A stretch of DNA of 64,000 bases, from NCBI GenBank assembly GCA_026008535.1, contig BRKX01000009.1, forward strand, positions 34,485,001 through 34,549,000, read 5' to 3'. The notes beneath the pieces were generated by a model. The model saw only the letters and a list, made by a program, of their open reading frames with translations. It had not been told where the DNA came from and ran no database searches. This document shows positions 46,261-59,539 of the stretch, one piece after another; the first letter of the stretch is position 1, and each line of letters begins with the position of its first letter. Both the position numbers and the translations under genes were made by a program. This DNA comes from Perilla frutescens (taxonomy: Eukaryota > Streptophyta > Magnoliopsida > Lamiales > Lamiaceae).

Positions 46261-46779
46261 TCAATTTTTGATAACATTTCTAAGCTTGTTAGTTATACCT
46301 ATCTATTTTATGATAGCATAAAATATAAAATAAATAAATAAAATAAAATAAACAAAATTGAAAAACTCACGCACACACATCCAACACACACGCACACACC
46401 CACACCCACAACACACACGCACACAACCAAATACATAAATTATAAAAGTTTATTAATTTTAATAATATTTCCACCAATACTATCAACGAACATTCAAAAC
46501 AATAAGAACATTATATAAAAAAAATATCCTTTAAAATGGGCAATCAAAACAGCCCGTAAATCTACATTTATAACCATAAAAATTGAAATAGAAATTGAAA
46601 AATAAAAAAGAAAAGAGATTCCAAAAGGCTAGGGTTTAACCCACTCTTAGATTTGAAAATCGGATGCCTAAACCTCAAATTCTTGCAAAAATAATCAAAG
46701 AAATGGAAAGAAGAGATGAGGGGAATCAAAAACTGTAATTGCATGTCAAAAATTCCGCCGGAAATTTTTTTCCGGCAGT

Positions 46780-46935
46780 GGAGGGGGTGGCGGCGACCGG
46801 CGGAGGTGGTGGTGGCGAGGGGAGGAGTAGAGAGAGAGGAGAGAGGAGAGAGGAGAGAGGGGGCTGATCCCCTTTGAGTGAAGTGAAATGAGCTAAGGAG
46901 GCTTAAGAGGTAATGAGGGGGTATTTATACCCCTC
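46780..46935 (-). promoter_or_regulatory. Minus-strand LTR promoter region
   Basis: TATAAATA on the minus strand (46922-46929) sits in the palindromic GGGTATAAATACCCC. It is followed downstream by a CTCTCC-rich leader and a GC-rich block with CCACCACCACC. This gives the solo LTR a plausible pol II promoter about 280 bp from its start. Confidence 0.45.
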
Positions 46936-47212
46936 CATAACTTAACCTAATATCCAATTAAATCATAACTTGGTCAATTGAAGTCTAACAAAGATGAAAT
47001 CAAGTTCTATAGATTCGTATCGACGAGCACTATCATATAATATTTTCGTCCATCTCGATCGGATAATAATTGGGCCGTAAATAATTAAAATCATAATTGG
47101 GCTAGAAAGCCCATCATTTGGGCCTTTTATTAAAAATGGAATACAATTTAAGCATTTGGGCTCTATAAAATTCATTGGGCCTCTATTATAGGATTTGGGG
47201 TGTTACACAAAT

Positions 47213-48111
47213 AAAAGCTAGAAATAAAATAACTGAACTAAACAATTAAAACCTTGGCTTTAGGGAAATTGGATTATTGTTCATTTACTAATATTCACTC
47301 ATTCTTACAACCCGACTTCAATTTTTAATTTATCAATGATGAAGAATACTAGTTTGTTATCAGACTGTTTTTGAATGCATAAACCATAACATAGATATAA
47401 TGAGCAACTAAGAGCAAAGACACTATCATACCTTTTTTTCAATCATCTGTCTACTACATGCAACTGAATAAGGTTATATTGACATTCCGAAGTCGATCTG
47501 TGTAGAGTTAGCGGCAATTGTTGGGTACAAAATATTCAATTTGAAACAAAAGTTAAATTAAGATTTAAGTTGGTGACATTTAAAGCTCGTGTTTAATTAC
47601 ACACCTCATCACCTTTTTATTACTTGGTAATAAGATGCTCTAAAATCTACAACCAATCGACTACTATTTTCAAACCCCAAGTATAATTCCAGTTTCTTTA
47701 CTATTTTTCTCAGATTATGGTATGACTATGTGACTATAAAGCAACACGTAAGCTGCCCACAACAAAAACTCGATGAATGAGAATTTAGGCATACAAAAAC
47801 ATTTTAATAGTAGGAGGTGAAAGTACCATTCTGGCCCTGACCAAAACCCAAAACCACAACAAGCATATTACAAAATACATATACGTTCTGCAACTACAAG
47901 AAGCAGTACCTTACTCTTTTAAGTATCTCTGTATCAAGGGATTAAACTGTCAATAAACAGAAGCCATTACATCTATAAACTGACTTGTAACATAGTTGAA
48001 TCTTCTTGTAGAAAAGGCTAAATATAATCGGCCATCCTCCACCATGTTATGCAAAACAATCTCATATCTAAATATCGAAATCCAACGTGCATTTCGAATT
48101 TACCATTTCTT
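47213..48111. other. Intergenic sequence and 3' flank of the PDS5 homologue
   Basis: AT-rich, without recognised elements. The part adjoining 48112 should include the gene's 3' UTR; I could not fix a polyadenylation site. Confidence 0.4.
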
Positions 48112-51100
48112 TCATATTTGTTGGATGTTGTCGCTCTCTGTTTTCTTGATCAATATTTCCGACTCTTCCTTCCTCGTATGATTCTCCCCATCATCCTTCA
48201 CTGAGACATTTGTTTCACACGTCTCTGCATCAGATTCAGCAATGACTCGATGAAAGCCAGGTGAGGCATTGTGTTCGGATTTGCTGAGGCTGCGGTTTTC
48301 ACCTTTCGATCTGGCAGGTGAAATGTCAGCATTAGGGGCCATCAAGACGCTTGAAAATAAGCACTGGAGATTACTGAGATCTTAAGCCTCTCTACCGAAA
48401 TCAATCCCTGAAGATTTTAAACTTCGTAAAGGAAACTAACCGTTTAGATGATGAGACAGCATGCTGTTGCTGTTGCTGTTTCTTCAATGTGCCCGCTTTC
48501 CTTTTTGTGTTCTTTTCTGTAGTCCTGCTAGAGTTCATAAAACTATCACATTTTCATTGTAGCCAAAAATTCCAAAAGTAGGAAAGTTGTAATAGAGTTA
48601 GCGAAAATCCTATGTGGTGAATATGAACATCCAAGATAAGAATGCCAACTGTTATATATATATATATATAATGCTCCAAAATCTCGACTTTCAGAAACTA
48701 AATATCACAAAGCTGTACAAGAAGTTCCCAAGAGATTCCTGAACTTGAGCTTAAATAATTTCTTTCAAACACACCGCACACAACAAGAATTTAGTTTGAT
48801 GATGCAGGCAAGAAAGCTCCTATTCAAGTTTGATGAATGAAACCCATTTTAAAGCTCAAACAATTCATATTGAACTTCTTTAAATGAACTTACTTAATAA
48901 GCTCTCGCGAAGGAAATGAATGATCAGCTTCTTGTTTCTGCAAGGATTTCGTCAAATCAGTTACATGTGCATAGCAAGACAACATAAAAAAAGCACGGAA
49001 AATAATATCAAAAGGTTTTTTTTTATTATTATTATTAAGAAAGAGGAGTTTACAATTAGAAAATAAATACATCACAAGAAGTCTTACTTGTCGAGGCTGC
49101 ACGTCACCTAATGGTTTCCATTTTTCTTTGCTGAGATTCAAGATCTCTATTTCATTATCATCATACACAATCTGTAAGAAGAAATTAACCTTAAAGCGTC
49201 AGAGATAAAAATATAAAACCACAGCTACAAACTGGAGGCATGATCTGCAGCGGCAAGTGTAGTACCCAGAGATGAAGATGAAGTTTCTTCTCAAGTTAAC
49301 ATAACTAGAAGGAAAATGGAAAGTATTGCCTTGTCACAGGTTTAAACAAAAGTTCATCGCTTTAATGCCTATAACCTAAGCCAAAAGCAAGTATTCAAGA
49401 TACATGCAGATGGCAGCTTAAGTAATCAGATTATTATAGGTGTGAACAGCAAAAGAAAAAGGGAAGGAAGCATCTAATCACCGTATGTTTCTTTGTTTCG
49501 GGATCAAAAGCTTTGACAGTGCCTGCATAAAATCTGCATGTAATGAACGCTAAATGTGAGAAACCTTTGCTGTTTTTCATATGAAGAACGTGTAAAATCC
49601 AAAACGATCTAGACATTGATTTAAGATGGCTGTGTGAAGTATAATTACATTGCCCCAAGGACCATAAAAGTATCCCAAAGTTCTGAGAATCTCATCACGA
49701 TAAGTATACCCAAATTCTGAGACTAACAGATCAATCAACTTCTATTTTGAGCAAAGTTCTTGTATTCTTAGCACTTGTGACCTAGTTAATAGTATAGCTT
49801 TCTTAAGCAATGCTTATCTTGCATAAGTTTACTGGACTCCAAGTACCTAAGGCATAGCACGAAATCCACAAAATATGTTTGAGTAAATAAAAAAGGGAAT
49901 CCTCCAATAAAAGGAAAGGTATGGAGTCAGATGTTCCTTCCTCAATGGTGTGAAGACGGGACAGTCACGTGCAACTTGTGGAAACCAAATTTTCATGAGA
50001 AAGTGACAATTTGATCTGTGTCAAGTCATGCTAGCATTAAGTTGGTTCCTACATGCTATGCTGTACCCTGACTATATCTGAATTTTAATTTGATTGTATT
50101 ACGTCTCGGAGCACAGTTTTCCAACACATAAAGTGAGCAATAGTTCACCTGTTCTGATGCCTTTTAGGACAATTTTGAACTTAAAATATACAGTCCTTAT
50201 TGAAGTTTCTCTCTTTCAGCATCTTTCAGCAGTATTCATTTCAAGAATGATAGCAAGTACGGAGACAAAAGTTAGTGAGCAACCATCCAAGTAAATCCAG
50301 ATACATAAAGAAGATCCAGGAAGGCCTATCACATAAGTTGGAACCACTGAACCAATTCTATAATTCTTATTGAAGTCCGTCGATCATACGCATGGGTGTT
50401 TTCACATCAGTTTAATAAAATAGATCGAGGGCAACATTCAATCAAATCTTAGTTTCAAAATTTAAGGACAATTCTGAATAAGTTGAAGATAAGACCAAAT
50501 ATTAAACTTTTAGAAGCAAGAAAAGTTCAACGAAATGAACTGTTTTTCCTTAAGCAGCAGGCAGCATGGTGGTGGCTTTTGGGGATTTTTACTGCTAGAT
50601 ATATATAGATATAACATTAGCTTCATTAATATATTAGTCTTTATTTCCTTAATGTATATATAGACTTTTGGGTTGTACTGTTTTTAGTTTTTTTTTTTTT
50701 TTTCTTTATCATAATAGAGAACCCTAGCCTCCGTTGGCTCTCTCTTTCTATGTGCCTTCATGAATTCTAACATCTACAACTAACATACTTAGGACACGAG
50801 AAAAATGGTTCATTTTACGGCCGATTCTAAATAACTTGAAAGCGTTCATTTTCAATATCATCAAACATATAGAAGCAGCAATTCAACGAAATGAACTACC
50901 ATAAAGATATAGCTTGAGACCAACTATAAAACTTATAGAAACGATAATTCAATGAAATGAACTACCATAAAGATATAGTACTCACACTTCATCCATTGGC
51001 CACCAAACTCGTATCCTTAAATTAACTAACCCCTCTCCGTGATCAATGCGGAGCCTTCTTAATTTTTTCTGAACGGGAATGTGTTCCAAAGATATTGATT

Positions 51101-54100
51101 AATTTAAGCATATCAAAATTCAAAAGATGTTCAAAATTAACACCATAATTTATGATAGGATAGAATGGTACCTTTTCCTTTTCCAAATTGGCTTTTGCAT
51201 GTTTAGACATAGGAAATTCCTCCATCTGCATAAATTGTCCCAAAACAGTTAAACATACGTATACAGGCAAAATCCATCAAACAAAATATAAACTTAAATG
51301 ACCTCTGCTGCAGCATCTTTCCCCACATATGTATGCGAAATAATTTCTTTTCTCCCAGATGGTTCCTGAGGTGATAGCTGATGTTTTTGTTCCTTGCTTT
51401 TGTCACCAATTACCCCTCCTTCCTTTTCCACCCTCAACTTACTTGATCCAGCAATAGCCCTTTTACCTGTCTTCTTTGTGGCATCGTAACCTCTTTCCTT
51501 TAATTTCAAGGTGTTCATTTTCTTCTTTGGCAGACCATTTTTGGAAAGACTGGCTTCACTGAAAAAATCAATCTTTTTTCGCGAAGAATTGCTTAACATG
51601 CTTGAGTTTCCCAGTTTTGATGCCAAAGCCAAGTCCTCTTTCTCCTCATTAGAGCCAGGAGATCCATCATGGGAATACTTGTCTCCAGTTTTCAGAGTAC
51701 GATCATACTCCTCTGGTCTTATCCCAGAACTAGGTTTCCTCCTCCTCCTATTTTGAAGAGCTCTTTTATCTGTTTCAAATTGTAAAATCTGATGAGTTTT
51801 TTAGTGTTTCCAACAATTTTTTCTATCCAACTTAGTTACATTACCATCATCAGTTTGAGGAGAGCAATTTTCAAGCACAGCCTTAGAAAGCCCATCTGTT
51901 CGGGATGCCCCACCAGCAGCAGCATGCGAGTCTTCCTTTGGCGCCTGATTGTCAAACAAACCAATGAACCATCAACCAAATCTATAGTTGATTTTTTATT
52001 TTTTTTTAAAAAGGTAAAAAACTAAACTTCGAAGTATACAATTCCAGTGAAATTGTCATCAATTGGTTAATCTTATATTTCAATATACCGGATAAAATGC
52101 ATTTTCCTTTGGGGTGGCAGCAATCTTCCAGAAGAAAGTAAATAAATGACAAGGCATCAGATGATTTTTTTTTAAAAGTCCTATATTTAACAACATAAAT
52201 AAATTAGGAAAGTTTTGGTAATTGCCTATCTCAGTTGATGTTTAGATGTTCTTGAGTGTTTCATTCAAGAAGGTCAATTATTTTATAGCCTTTGCTCTTG
52301 GATTTGCAATTCAATTTAGTGAACTTAGATCGGAATAAAGGTGATACACATAAAATTTATAATTAGATTAGCTCATCGAAAATCCAGGAATTTCTTAAGA
52401 AGACAGTTCCCATACATCTACAGACAGTTACTTCACCCATGAATTTGTTTTTCTGCCACAACAATTTGCACAAATTTTGCATGCATTAACAGAGATGGTT
52501 CTTCTCATTATACAACTTAGCTTGTTTACTTAGGGTACCTAGTTATTAATACAATTAAAGAAACAGTAGGTCCAAAAGGCTCTTTTTTCTTTTTTGGGCC
52601 CCCAATGATCTTCTTTAATCCCTTAAAATTAGAGCTATAGATTACTAATTTTTCAATCATAGTACATGGCATAGTTTTTAAATCAGAAATTAAAGAACAC
52701 CATTAAGATTTCATTGTCCAAAATCATTTAAGTCATATGCCCCTCTAACATAGACAACAAATATTAAAACCAAATGACATTTCATGATAGAAAACTCAAG
52801 AATTAGAAATTAACAAACCAAGTATTTCTCATCTGATTCTGAAAACTATCAAACACCAGCTGTATTGTACCACTCTTTCTTCATAAATGCTTCTTATGAC
52901 GAGACTAGTAAGCTAAGAGCTAGGTCCATGGAGAATATATTTGTTTTCACAACAAAAGGTAAGTGAACTCATATTTTAGAAACACAGCTTTCTTTATTGA
53001 ATCAAATTAAAAGGACCTGATTTATGAATTTATGAATAGGTAATGTTGCACCAATTCTCAACTAGAGAGCAACTCCAGTAGCAATCAAATGCCTATGACA
53101 ATATGCATTTTGGAATATATTAGCATTCTACAGTAGGAGTATTGTTCATAACCCCACAGGCTCTGGAATCATAAAAAAACACCAGTTTTTCATTGGACAA
53201 TGTATAAATAGAACAAAAGAAAGCTGATACTGTATTCTCAAAACAAAAAAAAAAAAGTAACTGAGACTGCTTGTGATATTTTCTATATCAAAATGCCACA
53301 ATACATGGTTATGATTTGCCTAAAGAGCATAAATGAAGCTCCATATCATAATAGTAGTAATAGGCAAGCTTTACTTCATATTCTGCCATATTATACTCAT
53401 AAATAATCATTGTTTGATAGTACAGAAAATCACAAAATGGTAATCTTTTTTTTTAGTATTATAAGAAAAACTGGGTTACTGCTATCACCAAATTCATGAT
53501 CAGATTATGTCATAGTTTATCTTTAGGTGCATTGCGGCAAGTTTTGGTGGTTAGTGATATTAACTAAAATCTAGGTGCTAAGTAGTATATATGTTCCTGT
53601 CGTGGAAAAGATTGTCAATAGACTGAAGCCTATATAATCATGTATTTTGTCTAAAGCTTTTTTGTATGTTGGATCATGAGTTAATGTGAGCAAATTAGCT
53701 AGCTTTAGCAGTTGAGTCACTCTGCAACAGCCTTCTCGATCACATAAACTGGTGATTGAAAAAGCTCACAAAACATAACTACTTCATATTTAAAGGGAGT
53801 AAAAAAGTGCATCCTATGATAACATGAAAACTTACGAGACCCGACGATCTCGGATTGTAAAGGATTCTTTGATGTAGCCTCAAGCTCTGACCTGAAGTGA
53901 ACTACTATTTGCCTCCTACAATAGGGCAGACTCAAAGATAATCTCAAACCATATTTTCTAATCGTATAAAAATTAAATTTGTTGGTAGATGTTTGTTCAG
54001 TCTCTTAAAATATAAGAAATAAAAAACAGACAGGCTGTCTACTCAATATCATAAAATATACTTGAACTCTTGAAGGTATACTAATTTAACCCTTAGGGTA

Positions 54101-57100
54101 AGTGCACAACAGACTGTCATCAATTCTCATTCAAATTCTCCCGCTCTTCAGTCAAGGTCCCTAATTACTGCTCTGTATTATAAGCAAGCTATCTATAAAG
54201 CCTTACATGCTGGCAGTGTCAATTAGGTTATAGCTAACGGGGATGATGGAAATGGACCACCAACTTCTAATGGTAGTTTGCTCTCTTGAGGTCACAAAAT
54301 ATCTAAACGATAACTAAGAATTATTAAAAGATCAGATTAATTATGTGACTCAAAAGTTTACAAGTTTCAAAAGAAATAGGAAATTCAATTCGAATGAAGA
54401 ATGGGGTAATGTTCAAATTTTCTATTGTGTACTTGCAAAATTTATAAGTAAATACAAGAAGGATCGTTTCTTTACTTATGTCTTCTTACTTCTTTGTACA
54501 TGTCCTTAGCATTTATTTCTAAAGTTGGTTAATTGTGCAGTGTAATTTTTCATTCTGCAGTGTCTTTAGCATTCTGCAGTACGCACTTTAAAAATAATGC
54601 ACACACAGAAAGCCATGACCTGAACTCCATGATCAATCAAAGTATAATCTATAGGTATACTTGAGGTTTCTTCTCTTTCCCTATTTCTGACAGCTATATT
54701 TTCTGTCACTCACCCAATTTGCATGACATTCAAGTCTGATCCAGTAAGAAATTTCTATGCCTCCAACAACATGAGCTTCGACAAGCAGGTAAGATGGCTG
54801 CTCCGCTAAAGAAAAGAGATTATGGTATGTGACCAAAGGAAAGCTATAGAAAGGAATTTTGAGACTTCGTACGTAAAAAAATAAGGAAAAAAAATTGCAG
54901 TTTATACGTCTCTTTCCTTCATAGGTCTCACATTTTGCTGCCAATCTTTTATTCCTTTCTAGTCTCTCCAATCAATTAAATGGAGAAACTGCACACAGGT
55001 GGGACAACTGTAGTCTAGGTTTTTTTCTTTTTTAGTATCATTTAACTAGATAAATGGAGTCATATAATAAACACGTAAGATATTCAGTGTCCAACTAAAA
55101 AGCCAATAAAATGTGAGGCAGATAGAAATTACAGGAAACCATATAATATTTCTGTAGCACAGCTCCTTTGGTCAGTATAATATAAAGGACGAAACTCTTG
55201 AAGCATAAATCACCTTGACAGAGAGTATAGGATTGTTAAGTTAGTCCCCAAAATATGACTAGAGCTTGACAAAGATAAAGCTAGCATTAAGAAGCAAACA
55301 TGATGATTGAACTTAGGAGCAGAGGCCAAGTATAGGATCGACCAATCATCACGTTCATCAATCATTAACACAGAAAACAATGTATGAGGACAGAGTTTAA
55401 ATTTAGAGAGCACATGAACAAACCATGTTATCATCGGATGTACCATGGCATATGCATGCAACTATTTCAGCATAATCACCAAATTCCAGATTCAGTGCCT
55501 TCACTGCTTCTCTGAGATAACACTGGAGTTTAGTTTCACAATTTTCAAAGACCTTTTTCCCCAATTCCCATGAAACAGGCGAAATATCCTGAAGCAGAAT
55601 AAATTAATGGTACATCTTTTAGAAAGGATGGGGATGATCATAGTGTAATAGCATGAATATCAAGGAGAGAATCGTTACCTTATTTTTCATTTTCACACTA
55701 GCTAGAAGGGGCCTCAGGAGTGCAAATGAGATTTCTTCACTTTCTTCTATCACCAAAGTCATGATCATTTCCATGTATTTGAAGACATCAGAAGGGTGGT
55801 TGGACCTTGAATATAATTAGGATCTTTATTACACAGCACTAAAATAGAAATGACATTAAGACCATGAGAACTAATCCTAGACACATTCTATAGAGTCACC
55901 AGCTACTAATCAGAATTAAAGAATCCCAGTCCTTTTAAACTTAAAGCATGTTAAAGAAAATCCTCGCAAACTTACCCAATGTTGATAAGAAAAAGTTGGA
56001 ACATATCAACAACCAGCTCATTAGTATCTATGTCCAGCAACATCATGGATGATCGCACTTTTGCAATGGTTTCAACAATATGCAAAGCTCTATAGTAATT
56101 GCGGCCAGACTCGCAGGACAATTGCTCAAAAGCGATCATGAATAGATGGAAAATTACCTGTCAGCAGCAACCACAGACTATTATAAGAGCATGATGTGCT
56201 TGTGCAAATGGAAGAATGAGATAAGAGAAAAGCTTTTGAGTATCTAATTTAGACATAAGAATAACTGACTGCATCTGCATACCCTCATTGTATCATCCTC
56301 GTAAGGGAATTCTGGAGCAGTTATTCTAGTGAGCTCATTACAACAAGATGCAACAGCAATTTGGACATTTGGATCATCATTGTGCAATAATTCATCAGTG
56401 ATAAGTGCCTTCATTGTCTGAAAAAGTGCTCTACATGTAGACTTTGGAGGCCGTTGCCATACCTTGGCCAAAAGGCTCTCTGCTTTCTGAAAGTAAAAAT
56501 AGACTACCAGTAACATCAGCCTAGCTAGAAAAAGAGATGGAGGTTGAAGAAAAGAGACAGATAGATAGTTTTGTCAACAAGGGTGACAATAAAGTCAGTG
56601 ATAAAGAAGTAGCAATCAACAAAAAGCAAATTACTTTTTTAGACTTCTAGTTATATCAAAAGAACTAGTTTGAACAGAAAAACAGGCTGCTATTTACACA
56701 ATTTTGAGTTTTCATAAATGACAAAACAGCAAAGAAAGTTGGATGTCAAATAATCATCAAACAGGGGTCTGCATGCAAGTGCAATCAGGCATATAACAGA
56801 ATGATCTAAGTGGACCGTCTTAAGTCCAGGTAACAAACAATTTTGCATAATATAATTTATTAACTTATAACCATGTTAATCAATAAAAAAATTCATCCCC
56901 CCCCCCAAGGATCAACAAGAAAAAGAACCACCAAGTCTAACTTCATACTCTATGGAGCTGTTGTTTAGAAGAAACGGCAGTTACTGAGTTTCTGAGCTAA
57001 CTCTATTTTACTTGGGCTCAAAGAGAGCCTATGAAAAGTTCATTCACAGAAACATCACATTGTGATGGTGTTATATAGTTGTTGAGAAGCAACACTTTTA

Positions 57101-58079
57101 TAGCATGCATAGAACATGCATAAGAGCATAAGAACACTAAGACAAATGTCAAGTTCCTCCTGCTTCTTGTTCTACAAATTATAAACATAACCCTCAAATG
57201 TACACTCCACCAATTTAACCAGAAAAGGAAGAAGCTTCATGAACTAAAAAAGTTGCTTTCCAGATGCATCCTATGACCAGGAATTAAAAACTACACAAAC
57301 TGACAAAAGAATATAATTTTACCATTGGTAACTCCGAACAATGGCCAATCCAATCATAAGACCAAATTTTCAGTCAGAGAGATAGAGAAAGAAAAGAAAC
57401 ACCAACAGGAAAGGGGAAACTAAAAGAATGAAACACCTTATCAATGTCACAAACAGCAAAAAAGAAGTTTAAGAATGGCTCATTTCTCACAATCTTCCAA
57501 ATTGAAATGATCCATATTGAATGTTAAATTGGTTCTATACTTCTATTCTATCTGGTTGTTTACTACCGCATTTAAAAGCAAATGAGCCATAAGACGCCTA
57601 ACTAAATGAAATGGGATGCTTACATAGTAAAAAAGACTAAAGGGGGATAAGCTTCTTATGAAGCTCAACAAAAGTATGAATGCAAGCCTAAAACTGAACC
57701 TTTAGACTTATATAGGCACTTCCCATGTGGCAGGATTAAGATACCTAGAAATAGCAGGAAGTTCACACAGACAAATAGGGATTTTTACACGAATGAACAA
57801 ATTTAGACTTCAGAGATTAAACAGGCATTTACACAAATAGTTTCCCTTCACAGGCATAATTCAAGACTTTTCACACCTTCGGCAGATATGACCACTTCAT
57901 ATCTATATGAAATAGGAATCTTCACACACACACACACACACACACATTAACCCACATACATCAAGGAGCATGAGTAGCTCTTCAGTTGATGAAGGGGGGC
58001 AGAGAAGTTTATTCCCAACAGCAACCAACTCCGGCTCAATTGCTTTCTGCGACGAATCATTAATAGCAGCAGAACCCAT
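48112..58079 (-). CDS. PDS5: Sister chromatid cohesion protein PDS5 homologue (plant PDS5C-like), 16 exons
   Basis: PDS5 binds cohesin and regulates its loading and release in the nucleus. ATG is at 58077-58079 and TGA at 48112-48114. Exons by eye, 5' to 3': 57960-58079, 56283-56486, 55976-56157, 55679-55805, 55424-55588, 53892-53915, 52089-52124, 51845-51944, 51303-51769, 51172-51225, 50986-51068, 49482-49533, 49088-49171, 48894-48937, 48441-48524, 48112-48349. They join in one frame of 687 codons plus stop. Residues 1-266 match the PDS5 HEAT-repeat N-terminus (PPSSTEELLMLL, RITAPEFPYEDD, LFLINIGSNHPSDVF, SFALLRPLLASV). Residues 320-475 are Lys/Ser-rich. Residues about 509-560 form the plant PDS5 Tudor-like domain (IRVWWPMDEVFYAGTV, YDDNEIEILNLSKEKW). 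The tail is charged. The 24-bp sixth exon (EANSSSLQ) is the weakest. A competing segment at 53836-53891 has a strong donor but does not keep frame. Confidence 0.85.
48655..48672. repeat. (TA)n microsatellite in a PDS5 intron
   Basis: A short TA run between exons 14 and 15. Confidence 0.85.
50593..50772. mobile_element. Small solo LTR, Copia-like, in a PDS5 intron
   Basis: Starts TGCTAGATATAT and ends GAATTCTAACA, with TG/CA tips and near-inverse ends. Flanks TTTAC and TCTAC may be a 5-bp TSD with one change. Inside are TTGGGTTGTACTG and a leader GAGAACCCTAGCCTC typical of plant Copia LTRs. It lies in the intron between exons 11 and 12. Confidence 0.55.
50874..50985. repeat. Tandem 65-bp duplication next to PDS5 exon 11
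   Basis: AATTCAAYGAAATGAACTAC with CATAAAGATATAG occurs twice, 65 bp apart, reaching the donor side of exon 11. A third partial copy (GTTCAACGAAATGAACTG) lies near 50526, beyond the solo LTR. Confidence 0.7.
52125..53835 (-). other. Long PDS5 intron without recognised elements
   Basis: AT-rich intronic sequence between the small exons 6 and 7. I found no exon that keeps frame, but small exons could be missed here and in 53916-55423. Confidence 0.5.
56487..57959 (-). other. First coding-region intron of PDS5
   Basis: A 1.47-kb intron with a GTATGT donor and a TACTTTCAG acceptor. It contains a (CA)n run at about 57922-57946 and a C run near 56897. No nested gene is seen. Confidence 0.6.
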
Positions 58080-58091
58080 TTCTACAATACC

Positions 58092-58256
58092 CTGTTAAAA
58101 TGAAACAAATAAGATCATAAGAAAAGGAAAAAAGAAAAGGAAAAAAGAAAAAGAAAAGAAAAACAGAGAGAGAGAGAGAGAGCACAAAAAGTTGGAAAAG
58201 AAAATACACAAACACAAGAGAAAAAGAACCCACCAGTAGCAGCAGCCCACAAGCCA
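58092..58256 (-). other. Intron in the PDS5 5' leader
   Basis: On the minus strand a donor TTTTTCAG/GTGGCT and an acceptor TTTTAACAG bound a 165-bp CT-rich segment including a (GA)n run on the plus strand. The acceptor lies 12 bp before the ATG. The upstream leader continues through at least 58490. Confidence 0.5.
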
Positions 58257-58361
58257 CCTGAAAAACTCTGACGAAAATGCAGTTCAATTTTAATACATTT
58301 GGCCAAAAAAAGGTCGGAGAAACGGAAAAGGGTGCGCGAAATGGTGATGAACTGGAGCAAA

Positions 58362-58378
58362 GGGGGGGGGGGGGGGGG
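58362..58378 (+). repeat. 17-base G run, transcribed as C17 in the PDS5 leader
   Basis: Seventeen consecutive G on the plus strand fall in the presumed first leader exon of PDS5. Length may vary between individuals and could affect promoter or leader structure. Confidence 0.85.
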
Positions 58379-58499
58379 TTTGCAAAATGTCGTGCATGCA
58401 GAGGCAGAGCCCCTCTAAAACCTCGACGCCCGGATTTTGCTTCACTCTATCAATTTCTGCTAATTCTTGGGTATTAAATCCGTGGATTCTCACATATTA

Positions 58500-58990
58500 C
58501 AGATTTCCTTCCTTTTCTGCTGGCAAGCTGATTTTCTTTTCAGGAAAATTTTGTTGTATTTCAGTATTTGTGTGATAGATAAATAATAGGGCGATGGTAC
58601 CCCACCTCCCCTCCAAAAAAAAAAGAACGCAAACTATATGTTTTGTATAAATTTGTAATCTTTGCCGAATGACTATAACATTCTTGCTTTTGTCTCGAAT
58701 TTTGGGATCATCAGCGCTGACCGTTGGAGTGATGAGACTTGGAAGCAGTATGGGTGAAATGACATTGTAGCCCTTTGGTTTATTTTCCTTTTTTTTTTTC
58801 AAAATAATATTAATGTCTCGTTTCTAAAGTTTAGTTAAAAAGGTAAATCATACTTTAACGGGTGGATGTCAATAATTTTCATGTTTTATATGTCAATCCA
58901 TGCACAAAAACTAACTTTTCTCCTGAGACCAACCAAAATATGCATGGGGGAACTAATATTTTATAAACATAAGAGAGTATCATTTTTTAA
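58500..58990. other. Upstream flank of PDS5
   Basis: The promoter should lie here. Mixed-composition sequence runs to about 58760 and AT-rich sequence follows. I could not choose a TATA box with confidence. Confidence 0.35.
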
Positions 58991-58999
58991 TCTGAATTT

Positions 59000-59320
59000 T
59001 CACAAAAATAACAAAACCTTTCATAACTAATAATTTATTATCTGACCTTTTGAACTTATCACAAATCTAGCATGGGTTCAATTTTAAGACTTTGAAATGT
59101 TGATGTGAAATTGTTGTTTTTTAATTTTATTTTGTCAAAATGGCGTTGTCCGAATATGATATGTCACGAATTATTTTGCATGTCATTTAAATATTTGGAC
59201 AAAAAAAAATACATGTTAGCTGTTCAAAGTTTGAAAATTGACATCAGGCTAGATTTGTGGTAAATTCAAAAGGTTATCTCTTAAATTGTTATTTATGAAA
59301 GATCATGACATTTATGTGAA
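59000..59320. mobile_element. Foldback MITE with about 95-bp inverted arms
   Basis: Left arm CTTTCATAACTAATAATTTA, CCTTTTGAACTTATCACAAA, TCTAGCATGG is mirrored by the right arm around CCATGC/CAGGCTAGATTTGTGG, TTCAAAAGGTTATC and ATTTATGAAAG. A short centre with TGGCGTTGTCC separates them. The TSD is unclear. Confidence 0.65.
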
Positions 59321-59539
59321 TCATTTAAAAAGTTTAGCTATAAACCGATTTTACGCCTAAACTTAATTACATTTTTCATTCCCTTAATTTTAGGAAATTG
59401 TTATTTGGGAAAGCATTGGACATTTTTTTACGATGACATGTTATTTCTTATTTCAATCGTGAGATTGCGTAACGTGTTATTTTTATATGATAGTTGTAAA
59501 ATTTTGAAAATATACATAAATGCTAACCTATCCACTAAT

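Larger units (their letters stand above)
43783..47207 (-). mobile_element. Solo LTR of a Ty3/Gypsy-type element, 3.4 kb
   Basis: CAAAT is duplicated at 43778-43782 and 47208-47212. The segment starts TGTAGCGCCCCGAA and ends TTTGGGGTGTTACA, so on the minus strand it begins TGTAACACCCCAAA and ends in CA. A 5-bp TSD, TG/CA tips and the TGTAACACCCC opening fit long LTRs of plant Gypsy elements such as the Del/Tekay group. There is no internal coding region or second LTR, hence a solo LTR. A TATA-like site at 46922-46929 supports minus orientation. A related LTR end lies at 63008. Confidence 0.7.

Noticed and set aside
54681..54971. An extra PDS5 exon in the minus-strand segment with EQPSYLLVEAHVVGG
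   Set aside because: It has a splice-acceptor-like site, but no phase that joins exon 5 to exon 7 could be fixed and it does not resemble PDS5 proteins I know. It was left out of the model.
58290..58493. A 67-codon minus-strand frame upstream of PDS5 as the true N-terminus
   Set aside because: It contains the homopolymer C run as poly-Pro, ends before the leader intron and does not resemble the PDS5 N-terminus, which starts at 58079.
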